From assembly GCF_016801775.1 (NCBI RefSeq), contig NZ_CP069004.1:1054001-1118000 (forward strand): a DNA stretch of 64,000 bases, written 5' to 3'. The first letter of the stretch is position 1; every line of letters begins with the position of its first letter. The translations under genes were made by a program, and so were the position numbers. The notes under the pieces were generated by a model that was not told where the DNA came from, did no database searches, and saw only the letters and a program-made list of their open reading frames with translations. The DNA is from Sulfitobacter mediterraneus. GTDB taxonomy: Bacteria; Pseudomonadota; Alphaproteobacteria; Rhodobacterales; Rhodobacteraceae. Shown here in pieces: positions 53,250 through 61,083 of the stretch.

Positions 53250-54211
53250 GCCGTTCTCATCCGGTGGCCAAGCAGACACAGGATTTCGGTGGCGACATGG
53301 GCCCCCGCAATCGCGGTGGCACCTGTTGTGTCAAATGGCGGAGAGACCTCCACGATATCACCGCCCATGATGTTGATCCCCGCCAGATCCCGCAGCATGA
53401 TCGCCGCCTGCGCCGAGGTCAAACCGCCCCAGACAGGTGTTCCGGTCCCCGGCGCAAAAGCCGGATCAAGCGCATCAATGTCGAAGGTCAGGTAACATGG
53501 CCGGTCCCCCAGAACCGCCTTGATCTTGGCGACGGCGGCAGCAGGCCCCAGTTCATGCACCTCACGGGCGTCAATGGTTGTAACACCCAAAGTGTCTGGA
53601 TTGGTCGTGCGAATGCCCACCTGCACAGAGGTTTCAGGATCAACGATGCCCGACTTCACCGCCTTGTAAAACATTGTCCCATGATCAATTCGGTCCATGT
53701 CGTCATCGGGCCATGTATCTGAGTGAGCATCGAACTGTAACAGGCTGATAGGCCCATATTTTTCGGCATAGGCCTTGAGAATCGGAAAGCTGATGTAATG
53801 ATCGCCCCCCAGAACAACGCTGGCCGCGCCGGCATCCAGAATCCCCTTGATATGCGCGGTCAAAGCGGCAGGGAACTGACTGACGTGACCATAATCAAAG
53901 GCCAGATCACCATAGTCCGCGATGGCAAATTCGCTCAGCACATCAAAGTCCCAGCCATAGGGCGGATCATAGGGTTGCAAACTGGACGCCTCGCGGATCG
54001 CGCGCGGGCCAAGGCGGGTGCCGGTGCGGTTGGTCACGGCCTGATCAAACGGCACCCCCGTCACGGCGATATCAACGCCCGTCAGATCCTTGGTGTAGCG
54101 CCGCCGCAGAAACGACGTGGCCCCACCAAAGGCATTTTCAAAGCTTGGCCCCTTGAGATCGTCACGGGTAAACGCCTGATCAACCTGGTTTTTTGCATCC
54201 TCCAGTGCCAT
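53246..54211 (-). CDS. Ureohydrolase (agmatinase family), copy 1
   Basis: 321-residue paralogue of the following gene. Ligand motifs: LGGDHYISF, QFDAHSDTWPDDD and FDIDALDPAFAPGTGTP. It differs from copy 2 throughout, including GGDHY against GGDHS and an acidic DDDMD loop near the active site, which suggests a different substrate. The start MALEDAKNQV at 54211 follows the M20 amidohydrolase stop by one base. A longer open frame upstream runs into that gene and is not used. Confidence 0.9.
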   Translation of the reverse strand: MALEDAKNQVDQAFTRDDLKGPSFENAFGGATSFLRRRYTKDLTGVDIAVTGVPFDQAVTNRTGTRLGPRAIREASSLQPYDPPYGWDFDVLSEFAIADYGDLAFDYGHVSQFPAALTAHIKGILDAGAASVVLGGDHYISFPILKAYAEKYGPISLLQFDAHSDTWPDDDMDRIDHGTMFYKAVKSGIVDPETSVQVGIRTTNPDTLGVTTIDAREVHELGPAAAVAKIKAVLGDRPCYLTFDIDALDPAFAPGTGTPVWGGLTSAQAAIMLRDLAGINIMGGDIVEVSPPFDTTGATAIAGAHVATEILCLLGHRMRTA

Positions 54212-54212
54212 G

Positions 54213-55382
54213 TTACTTCCCCGCGACGGGCTGCGCCCGCTCCACCAGACGCGCAAAGAAAGACGCGCCAATAGGGGCAATGTCATCATTGAAATTGTAC
54301 TTGGGGTGATGCACGCCTGCGCCTTCACCCTGCCCCAGCATCAGATAGGCACCGGGACGCGCCTCAAGCATGTAGGAAAAATCCTCGGCGCCCATCACAG
54401 GGGGGAAATCCGCCTCAACCCCCGCCTCCCCGGCGACTTCGCCAGCCACATCGACGGCAAAGTCTGCCTTGCCCGGATTATTGACCGTGGGCGGATAGCC
54501 AAACTCGAAATCCAGCTCGGCCTTAAGGTCAAAACTGGCCGCATGACCGTCTACAATCGCCTGCATCCGCCGCACGACCATGGCCTGAACATCCTTGTCA
54601 AAGGTGCGCACAGTTCCGTTGATATAGACCTCTTCAGGGATCACATTGTCGGTGGTGCCAGTGTGGATTTGTGTCGTAGAAACAACCAATTGCTGGCGCG
54701 GGTCAACGTTGCGGCTGACGATGGTTTGCAAGCTTTGCACAATCGCGCAGGCCGCCACGACGGGATCAACGCAATCATGTGGTCGGGCGCCATGCCCCCC
54801 TTTGCCGGTGAGGTTGATCGTAAAGGTATCGGCTGCCGCCATGATCGGCCCCGGCGTGGTGTGAAAACGGCCAAACTCAAGCCCCGGCGCATTGTGCAGC
54901 GCATAGATCTGGCCAATGTCAAAACGGTCCATCACCCCTTCTTTAACCATGATCTCACCGCCGCCGATAATTTCTTCGGCAGGCTGGAAAAGCAGCGCCA
55001 CCCGCCCTGAAAAATTGCGGGTTTCCGCCAGATATTTCGCCGCGCCAAGCAGCATCGCCGTATGCCCGTCATGGCCGCAGGCATGCATTTTCCCCTCATG
55101 GGTGCTGGCATAGGGCACACCGGTTTCTTCGGTGATCGGCAGCGCGTCCATATCGGCCCGAAGACCCATTGTCGGGCCGTCCCCCTGCCCGTTGATGATC
55201 GCCACGATACCGGTTTTTGCGATCCCCTCGTGAATTTCATCGACTCCGAATTCGCGCAATCGCTCCGCCACAAAGGCCGCTGTTTGGTGGCATTCCAACC
55301 CCAGTTCAGGGATTGTGTGCAGATGTTGACGCCACTTGGCCATGTCGGCACTGAAATCGGCGATGCGGTTGACGACAGGCAT
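54213..55382 (-). CDS. M20D amidohydrolase (hippurate/aminoacylase type)
   Basis: 389-residue M20 family amidohydrolase of the M20D (hippuricase/IAA-amino acid hydrolase) type. Metal-binding Cys-His in MHACGHDGH, the catalytic Glu pair in FQPAEEIIGGG, His in LHNAPG, and dimer-domain GKGGHGARPHDCVDP. These enzymes remove an acyl group from N-acyl amino acids or related amides. First gene of a tightly packed operon with two ureohydrolases, which suggests the product or substrate bears a guanidino group. Divergent from mazG. Confidence 0.88.
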   Translation of the reverse strand: MPVVNRIADFSADMAKWRQHLHTIPELGLECHQTAAFVAERLREFGVDEIHEGIAKTGIVAIINGQGDGPTMGLRADMDALPITEETGVPYASTHEGKMHACGHDGHTAMLLGAAKYLAETRNFSGRVALLFQPAEEIIGGGEIMVKEGVMDRFDIGQIYALHNAPGLEFGRFHTTPGPIMAAADTFTINLTGKGGHGARPHDCVDPVVAACAIVQSLQTIVSRNVDPRQQLVVSTTQIHTGTTDNVIPEEVYINGTVRTFDKDVQAMVVRRMQAIVDGHAASFDLKAELDFEFGYPPTVNNPGKADFAVDVAGEVAGEAGVEADFPPVMGAEDFSYMLEARPGAYLMLGQGEGAGVHHPKYNFNDDIAPIGASFFARLVERAQPVAGK

Positions 55383-55446
55383 GGGGTGGACTCCTTGGTT
55401 CAGAATTGATCAGGCTGCATCTGACACCACCAAGGACAAAGCTGCA

Positions 55447-56274
55447 ATGCCCGACACCCTGATAAACGACCAATCCGCAGGCATCGATCGCCTGCTGGAG
55501 ATCATGCGCCGCCTGCGCGATCCGCAGACCGGATGCCCATGGGACATCGAACAGGATTTTGACAGCATCGCCCCCTACACCATTGAAGAAGCTTACGAAG
55601 TGGCCGATGCGATCCAGCGACGTGATTGGCCCGAACTCGAAGGTGAGCTGGGCGATCTGCTGCTCCAGACGGTTTATCACACCGCGATGGGCGAAGAGGC
55701 CGGACATTTTACCTTTCAATCCGTGGTGCAGAACATAAGCGATAAAATGGTGGCGCGGCACCCGCATGTCTTTGGCGAGGAATCGCGCGACAAATCCGCG
55801 GAACAGCAAACCGCCGATTGGGAAGCGATCAAAGCGCAAGAGCGCGCGGGCAAAGCGCAAAAAGGGGCTTTGGACGGGGTCGCGATTGGTCTGCCCGCCC
55901 TGCTGAGGGCGTATAAATTGCAAAAACGGGCGGCGCGGGTCGGCTTTGATTGGCCTGAAACCACGCAGGTGCTCGACAAGATCAAGGAAGAGGCTGCCGA
56001 ATTGGTCGAGGCCCAGAATGAGCTGACACGAGATCAGATCGAAGAGGAATTTGGCGATCTGATGTTTGTGATGGCCAATCTCGGCCGCCACCTCAATCTT
56101 GACCCCGAGGCAGCCTTGCGCCGTGCCAATGCCAAATTCACCAAACGCTTTGAAGGGGTAGAGGCAAAATTAGCCGCCATCGGCAAAACGCCCGCACAAA
56201 GCAACCTCGAAGAAATGGACGCCATGTGGAATGACATCAAAGCGGATGAGCGTGCCGCCGCCACCAAGGATTGA
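55447..56274 (+). CDS. mazG: Nucleoside triphosphate pyrophosphohydrolase MazG
   Basis: 275-residue MazG with two all-alpha NTP-PPase domains: first with EEAYEVADAI and ELEGELGDLLLQ (~40-75), second with EEAAELVEAQ and EEEFGDLMFVMANLGRHL (~180-215). The ExxE...ExxD metal-binding signatures are intact in both. It hydrolyses NTPs, including damaged ones, to NMP and pyrophosphate. I chose the ATG giving MPDTLIND; the longer open frame starts inside the divergent gene region. Confidence 0.95.
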   Translation: MPDTLINDQSAGIDRLLEIMRRLRDPQTGCPWDIEQDFDSIAPYTIEEAYEVADAIQRRDWPELEGELGDLLLQTVYHTAMGEEAGHFTFQSVVQNISDKMVARHPHVFGEESRDKSAEQQTADWEAIKAQERAGKAQKGALDGVAIGLPALLRAYKLQKRAARVGFDWPETTQVLDKIKEEAAELVEAQNELTRDQIEEEFGDLMFVMANLGRHLNLDPEAALRRANAKFTKRFEGVEAKLAAIGKTPAQSNLEEMDAMWNDIKADERAAATKD

Positions 56275-56331
56275 ACGGACCTTTTGCTCGCAGACCTCAT
56301 GCCCTATTCCAGTGGAAAAAAGGAACACACT

Positions 56332-57273
56332 ATGCCCGCCCGCAAGATCATCATCGACACAGACCCCGGACAGGACGACGCCGTCGCAATCCTATTGGCC
56401 CTGGCCAGCCCCGAAGACATGGAGGTGCTGGGCATCACCTGTGTGGCGGGCAATGTGCCGCTTGACCTGACCTCGAAAAACGCGCGGATCATCTGTGAAC
56501 TGGCGGGGCGCAGCGATGTCAAAGTCTTTGCCGGCTGTGATCGCCCCCTTGGCCGCGATCTGGTGACGGCGGAACATGTACATGGCAAAACCGGCCTTGA
56601 TGGCCCCGACCTGCCTGACCCGACAATGCCCCTGCAAGACGGCCATGCGGTGGATTTTATCATTGATCAGCTGCGCGAATATGCCCCCGGCACGATCACA
56701 CTGTGCCCGCTTGGCCCGCTCACCAATATCGCGACAGCCCTGCAAAAAGCCCCCGATATCGCCAATCGGATCGCCAAGATCGTGCTGATGGGCGGCGGTT
56801 ATTTCGAAGGGGGCAACATCACCCCGGCGGCGGAATTCAACATCTACGTCGACCCACAAGCCGCTGATATCGTGTTCAAATGTGGCGCGCCCATCGTTGT
56901 GATGCCGCTTGATGTCACGCATAAGGCATTGGTCACCAAACCGCGCAACGATGCCTTTCGCAATATCGGCACGGCGGTCGGAACAGCCGTGGCGGAAATG
57001 ACCGATTTCTTTGAACGCTTCGACAAAGAAAAATACGGATCGGCCGGTGCGCCGCTGCATGATCCCTGCGTCACCGCCTATCTGATCAATCCGGATCTCT
57101 TCACAGGGCGTCACATTAACGTCGAGATCGAGACCCAGTCGGAACTGACCATGGGCATGACCGTTGCCGACTGGTGGCGCGTGACAGATCGTCCGGCCAA
57201 CGCTACCTTTATGGGTGATATTGACGCCGATGGGTTCTTTTCCCTTCTGACGGAACGGTTGGCCCGGCTATGA
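56332..57273 (+). CDS. Inosine/uridine-preferring nucleoside hydrolase
   Basis: 313-residue nucleoside N-ribohydrolase of the IUNH family, which cleaves nucleosides to base and ribose. The calcium-binding N-terminal signature DTDPGQDDAVAI is perfect; VLMGGGYFEGGNITPAAEFNIYVDP and the late metal-ligand region APLHDPCVTAYL follow. AAAAGGAA precedes the ATG. It overlaps the next GNAT gene (ATGA). Cytoplasmic nucleoside salvage is the likely role; base preference not predictable. Confidence 0.93.
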   Translation: MPARKIIIDTDPGQDDAVAILLALASPEDMEVLGITCVAGNVPLDLTSKNARIICELAGRSDVKVFAGCDRPLGRDLVTAEHVHGKTGLDGPDLPDPTMPLQDGHAVDFIIDQLREYAPGTITLCPLGPLTNIATALQKAPDIANRIAKIVLMGGGYFEGGNITPAAEFNIYVDPQAADIVFKCGAPIVVMPLDVTHKALVTKPRNDAFRNIGTAVGTAVAEMTDFFERFDKEKYGSAGAPLHDPCVTAYLINPDLFTGRHINVEIETQSELTMGMTVADWWRVTDRPANATFMGDIDADGFFSLLTERLARL

Positions 57274-57719
57274 GCGCCGCCCTCACCCTTGCCAAGCCGG
57301 AACATCTGGACAAGATCACCACGCTTGCTGCGGCTTTCCATGCCGAGGAAGGCATCGACATGTCGGATGAGGCCCGCCGCGCGGGTCTGGCCCCTTTGCT
57401 GGATGGTATCCCGCACGGGGCTGCCTATCTGATCGGGCCACCGCGCAGCCCTATCGGCTATATCGTGGTGTGTTTTGGCTGGTCGGTGGAGTTTGGCGGT
57501 CTCGATGCGATCATAGACGAGTTGTACATCCGCCCTGCCGTGCGTGGGCGCGGCATTGCCACTGAAACCCTGATGTCTCTGCCCCGTGCGCTGGCGGGTG
57601 CCGGTCTACGGGCGATCCATCTCGAAGTGGACAGCGGCAATGAAGCGGCGGTGAAACTTTACAAACGCGCAGGATTTGTCACGCGCGACCGCTATATGTT
57701 CATGTCAAAGACACTTTGA
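57270..57719 (+). CDS. GNAT-family N-acetyltransferase coupled to nucleoside hydrolase
   Basis: 149-residue GNAT. Acetyl-CoA loop in LYIRPAVRGRGIATETLM, then IHLEVDSGNEAAVKLYKRAGF, the RimI-like C-terminal hallmark. Start overlaps the nucleoside hydrolase stop (ATGA), and selO begins 9 bases after its stop, so it is in the same transcript. Substrate unknown. Confidence 0.87.
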   Translation: MSAALTLAKPEHLDKITTLAAAFHAEEGIDMSDEARRAGLAPLLDGIPHGAAYLIGPPRSPIGYIVVCFGWSVEFGGLDAIIDELYIRPAVRGRGIATETLMSLPRALAGAGLRAIHLEVDSGNEAAVKLYKRAGFVTRDRYMFMSKTL

Positions 57720-57728
57720 AGGACGGCC

Positions 57729-59138
57729 ATGACCATCGCCTTTGACAATTCCTATGCCCAACTGCCGGATGCCTTTTTTACGCGGCTGGCGCCAACAAGG
57801 GTCAAAGCACCCAAGCTGCTGGCCTTTAACGATGATCTGGCCAAGGTGATGGGCATTGATGCGGCGGATGTGCCCGATCTGGCGCAAGTCTTTGGCGGCA
57901 ATCAAACGCCCGAAGGTGCCGCGCCCTTGGCCCAACTTTATGCGGGGCATCAGTTTGGCAATTTCAATCCACAATTGGGCGATGGTCGGGCGATCCTGCT
58001 GGGCGAGGTAATCGGCAACGACGGTATTCGCCGCGATATACAGCTCAAGGGCTCTGGCCCAACTCCCTATTCGCGCATGGGCGATGGCCGCGCCTGGCTG
58101 GGTCCGGTGCTGCGCGAATATGTGGTGAGCGAGGCGATGCATGCCCTTGGCATCCCGACAACACGCGCCTTGGCGGCGGTTGCCACCGGCGAAGACATCT
58201 GGCGTGAAAAGGGCGCGCTGCCCGGTGCGGTGCTGACACGCGTAGCGCAAAGCCATCTGCGGGTTGGCACGTTTCAGGTTTTTGCCCATCGTGGTGAGGT
58301 GGATCATCTGCGCATTCTCACCGACTACGCGATCAAACGGCATTATCCGGATGCCAGCGGGCCGATGGATCTGCTGCGCAGGGTTTGCGCTGCGCAGGCC
58401 GCGTTGATCCCGGCGTGGATGTCCGTGGGCTTCATCCACGGGGTGATGAACACCGACAACTGCGCCATCAGCGGCGAAACGATTGATTACGGCCCCTGCG
58501 CCTTTATGGACGGCTTTCACCAGAACCGGGTGTTCAGTTCCATTGATCAACAGGGGCGCTATGCCTTTGGCAATCAGCCAAACATCGCGGTCTGGAACAT
58601 GGCACAGCTGGCCACCAGCCTCATCCAGCTTTTTGAGAACAAAGAGGCCGCTGTCGAAGAGGCCACAGAGATCGTGCATGCCATGCCCGGACAGATCGAG
58701 GCAAATTGGCTCAAACGCTTTGCCGCAAAGATCGGCATCGCCGATCCCCGCGCTGAGGACAGCGATCTGATTGATACGCTTTTGGGGTTGATGCAAACCG
58801 ACGGTGCGGATTTTGCAAATGCGTTCAATTCCCTTTGCAAACCGAATGCCCGCGATCAGTTCACAAACCGAGAAGCCTTTGATGTATGGGCAGAAAACTG
58901 GCGGAACCGGATCAAGGATGAACCGGACCCGCAGTCCAGAATGCAAACTGCAAATCCGCAGATCATCCCGCGCAACCACCGGATCGAACAGATGATTGAG
59001 GCCGCAGTTGCCGGCGACATGACCCCGTTCCACCGCCTGATGAAAGCACTCACCACGCCCTTTGAAAACACCGATCCGGACCTGCAACGCCCGCCCAGCC
59101 AGGAAGAGATTGTACCGGCGACCTTCTGCGGCACCTGA
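57729..59138 (+). CDS. selO: SelO protein adenylyltransferase (YdiU/UPF0061)
   Basis: 469-residue pseudokinase-fold enzyme that transfers AMP from ATP to Ser/Thr/Tyr of target proteins, linked to redox stress. Landmarks: YAGHQFGNFNPQLGDGRAILLGE, QLKGSGPTPYSRMGDGRAWLG (each family-diagnostic), HGVMNTDNCAISGETIDYGPCAF (metal-binding Asn/Asp, inverted ATP site), and Cys near the end (TFCGT), where animal SelO has selenocysteine. AAGGACG precedes the ATG. Last gene of the nucleoside hydrolase-GNAT-selO run. A 631-codon antisense frame over it is a shadow. Confidence 0.95.
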   Translation: MTIAFDNSYAQLPDAFFTRLAPTRVKAPKLLAFNDDLAKVMGIDAADVPDLAQVFGGNQTPEGAAPLAQLYAGHQFGNFNPQLGDGRAILLGEVIGNDGIRRDIQLKGSGPTPYSRMGDGRAWLGPVLREYVVSEAMHALGIPTTRALAAVATGEDIWREKGALPGAVLTRVAQSHLRVGTFQVFAHRGEVDHLRILTDYAIKRHYPDASGPMDLLRRVCAAQAALIPAWMSVGFIHGVMNTDNCAISGETIDYGPCAFMDGFHQNRVFSSIDQQGRYAFGNQPNIAVWNMAQLATSLIQLFENKEAAVEEATEIVHAMPGQIEANWLKRFAAKIGIADPRAEDSDLIDTLLGLMQTDGADFANAFNSLCKPNARDQFTNREAFDVWAENWRNRIKDEPDPQSRMQTANPQIIPRNHRIEQMIEAAVAGDMTPFHRLMKALTTPFENTDPDLQRPPSQEEIVPATFCGT

Positions 59139-59142
59139 TCTC

Positions 59143-59161
59143 CATTTGGCCAAGAAACTCA
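59143..59161 (-). repeat. Copy B of the interspersed motif
   Basis: On the minus strand TGAGTTTCTTGGCCAAATG; its first three bases are the stop codon of the EamA gene. It matches copy A at 10048-10066 in 17 of 19 positions. Confidence 0.5.
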
Positions 59162-60055
59162 GGCGCTGCGGGGACGTCCGGGTTTGCGGTTGATCAGATA
59201 GATCCCCGCCGCCACCAGCGCCAAGGCAGCCCAGATCGACAGCGCCACCTCCTCGGACAGGAACCACCAGCCACAGAGCACCGAAAACACCGGCGACAGA
59301 AAACTGAACGATGCGACGGAGGAAGCCGGATAAATCGTCATCAACCAAAACCAGATCAGATAGCCGAAACTGGCCACCGCCAGAATTTGGAACAACAGGC
59401 CTGCGATATGGATCGGCTCCACCTCCCTCATCAGCGGGCCAAAAAACGGTGCAATCAACAACAGGATCGGCGCGGATATCGCGACCTGGCAGATCAGCTG
59501 TTGCGCGGGCGGCACTTCGCTGAGCGGGGTGAGCCGCACACAAAGCACGATCCCGGCCCAACACAGCGCCGCCAACAGCGACAACAGATCCCCCGTCCAA
59601 CTGGCCGCGCCGCTGTCTCGGTCCAACAGTGCCAAGGCCACCCCGGCCATAGCCAGCGCCAGACCAAAGCCGCGCCCTGCTGTCAGCCGTTCTCCGGGCA
59701 GCAAGAAATGCGCCATCAAAGCCAACCAGACCGGCATGGAGTAAAAAATCACTGAAACCCGGCTGACCGTAGACAGATCAAGCGCGGTAAATGCGCTGGT
59801 GAACTCCAGCGCAAACAACACCCCGGATAAAATGCCGCCAACCCAAGCCCGACGCGGCAATGCGATGCGCACCCCGCGCAGATACATCCACAACAGCAGC
59901 ACCAGCACCGCCCCCGCCGACCGCAGGCCGGCAGAAAAGACGGGGCTGAACCCGCCCGATGTCACCTTGATCACCACTTGGTTAAAGCCAAGGTGAAAGG
60001 CAAAAGCCGTCAGCGCCACAGCGCCAATGAGATCCATATGAGATTTGCGGTCCAT
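59159..60055 (-). CDS. EamA/DMT-family transporter
   Basis: 298-residue inner-membrane protein with ten predicted helices in two EamA repeats, the drug/metabolite transporter fold. Repeat 1 includes FNQVVIKVTSGGFSPVFSAGLRSAG; repeat 2 includes ASSVASFSFLSPVFSVLCGWWFLSEE, the standard signature near the end. Substrate not predictable (amino acids or metabolites in this family). I use the ATG giving MDRKSHMDLIG; ATGs at 60037 and 60109 are alternatives. Convergent with selO. Confidence 0.85.
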   Translation of the reverse strand: MDRKSHMDLIGAVALTAFAFHLGFNQVVIKVTSGGFSPVFSAGLRSAGAVLVLLLWMYLRGVRIALPRRAWVGGILSGVLFALEFTSAFTALDLSTVSRVSVIFYSMPVWLALMAHFLLPGERLTAGRGFGLALAMAGVALALLDRDSGAASWTGDLLSLLAALCWAGIVLCVRLTPLSEVPPAQQLICQVAISAPILLLIAPFFGPLMREVEPIHIAGLLFQILAVASFGYLIWFWLMTIYPASSVASFSFLSPVFSVLCGWWFLSEEVALSIWAALALVAAGIYLINRKPGRPRSA

Positions 60056-60189
60056 CGGGCCACAAACGGGCAGCAGCGCGGCGAAGTCAATGTGCAAAAG
60101 CCTGCCCATGGCGCAACCGGCCGGAATTTCCCCTCGCATCAACCGTCAAATCTGCCACTGTTGGGCCAAACATAACGGGAGATCTGTAG

Positions 60190-60999
60190 ATGAGTTTGAT
60201 GAAAACACTGGCAAAAGTGGCGGTTGGCGTGGCGCTGGCCAAGGGCGCAAGTTCGATGATGAAGAAAAGCGGCAGCGGCCAAGGTGCGGGCAGCGGGCTT
60301 GGTGGATTGCTGGGCGGTCTGGCAGGCGGGGGTGGCGGCGCGGCAGGCGGCGGGCTGAACGACATGTTGGGCGGTTTGCTGGGCGGTGCTGGCGGCACCA
60401 GCCGTGCGGGCAGCGCGGGCGGATTGGGCGGTTTGCTTGAACAATTGGGCGGCTCAAGCGGCGGCGGTAGCGGCCTTGGTGGATTGCTCGGCGGTTTGGC
60501 GGGGGCCGGCGGCGCGGGTGGATTGCTGGCGGGGGTCAGCAAGGCGATGGAGCAACGCCCTGCCCGCAACACATCCAGTTTTGGCGCGGTTTTGAACTCT
60601 CAATTTGACGCGACATCGGAGCCGGAGATTGAACCCTCGCAAGAACAGGAGGCCACCGCCGCGCTCATGCTGGCCGCGATGATCCAGGCGGCCAAATCTG
60701 ATGGCACCTTCGACGAGGCGGAAAAAGAAAAACTGCTGGGCCAGTTGGGCGATGTGGATGCCGAAGAGGCTGCCTTTGTGCAGCAGCAATTGCAGGCGCC
60801 GGTGGACATCGACGGATTGGTGGCACAAGCGCCCCAAGGCATGGGGCCGCAGGTCTATGCGATGTCTGTGCTGGGCATTGATCTCGACACTCAGGACGAG
60901 GCGCAATATTTGCACCAACTCGCGCAGGGTCTGGGCCTGCAACCGGCCCAGGTAAATGAGATCCACGCCCAAATGGGCGTGCCGTCGCTTTACACCTGA
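60190..60999 (+). CDS. DUF533/TerB-like protein with Gly-Leu-rich repeats
   Basis: 269-residue protein. Residues 1-20 are a hydrophobic helix (LMKTLAKVAVGVALAKG). Residues ~28-125 are a Gly/Leu-rich low-complexity region built from repeats like GLGGLLGGLAG. Residues ~155-265 form a helical TerB-like/DUF533 domain with acidic metal-binding-type turns (AAKSDGTFDEAEKEKLLGQLGDVD). DUF533 proteins such as YebE are stress-related but biochemically undefined. GGGAG precedes the ATG. Divergent from the EamA gene and convergent with the helicase. Confidence 0.83.
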   Translation: MSLMKTLAKVAVGVALAKGASSMMKKSGSGQGAGSGLGGLLGGLAGGGGGAAGGGLNDMLGGLLGGAGGTSRAGSAGGLGGLLEQLGGSSGGGSGLGGLLGGLAGAGGAGGLLAGVSKAMEQRPARNTSSFGAVLNSQFDATSEPEIEPSQEQEATAALMLAAMIQAAKSDGTFDEAEKEKLLGQLGDVDAEEAAFVQQQLQAPVDIDGLVAQAPQGMGPQVYAMSVLGIDLDTQDEAQYLHQLAQGLGLQPAQVNEIHAQMGVPSLYT

Positions 61000-61054
61000 C
61001 AGCAAGGTCTTGTCTGAAAAAGAAAAACCTGCGCAACGGGCTTGCGTCGCACAG

Positions 61055-61074
61055 GAGTATTTTTGGCCAAAAAG
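61055..61074 (+). repeat. Copy C of the interspersed motif
   Basis: GAGTATTTTTGGCCAAAAAG follows the DUF533 gene by 55 bases. It is related to the copies at 10048, 16806 and 59143 and, like them, lies downstream of a gene in the same orientation. Confidence 0.5.
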
Positions 61075-61083
61075 GGCGCGGGG

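Noticed and set aside
57705..59600. 631-codon minus-strand frame over selO
   Set aside because: It overlaps the well-supported selO and part of the EamA gene in another frame. Composition is that of a G+C-rich shadow.
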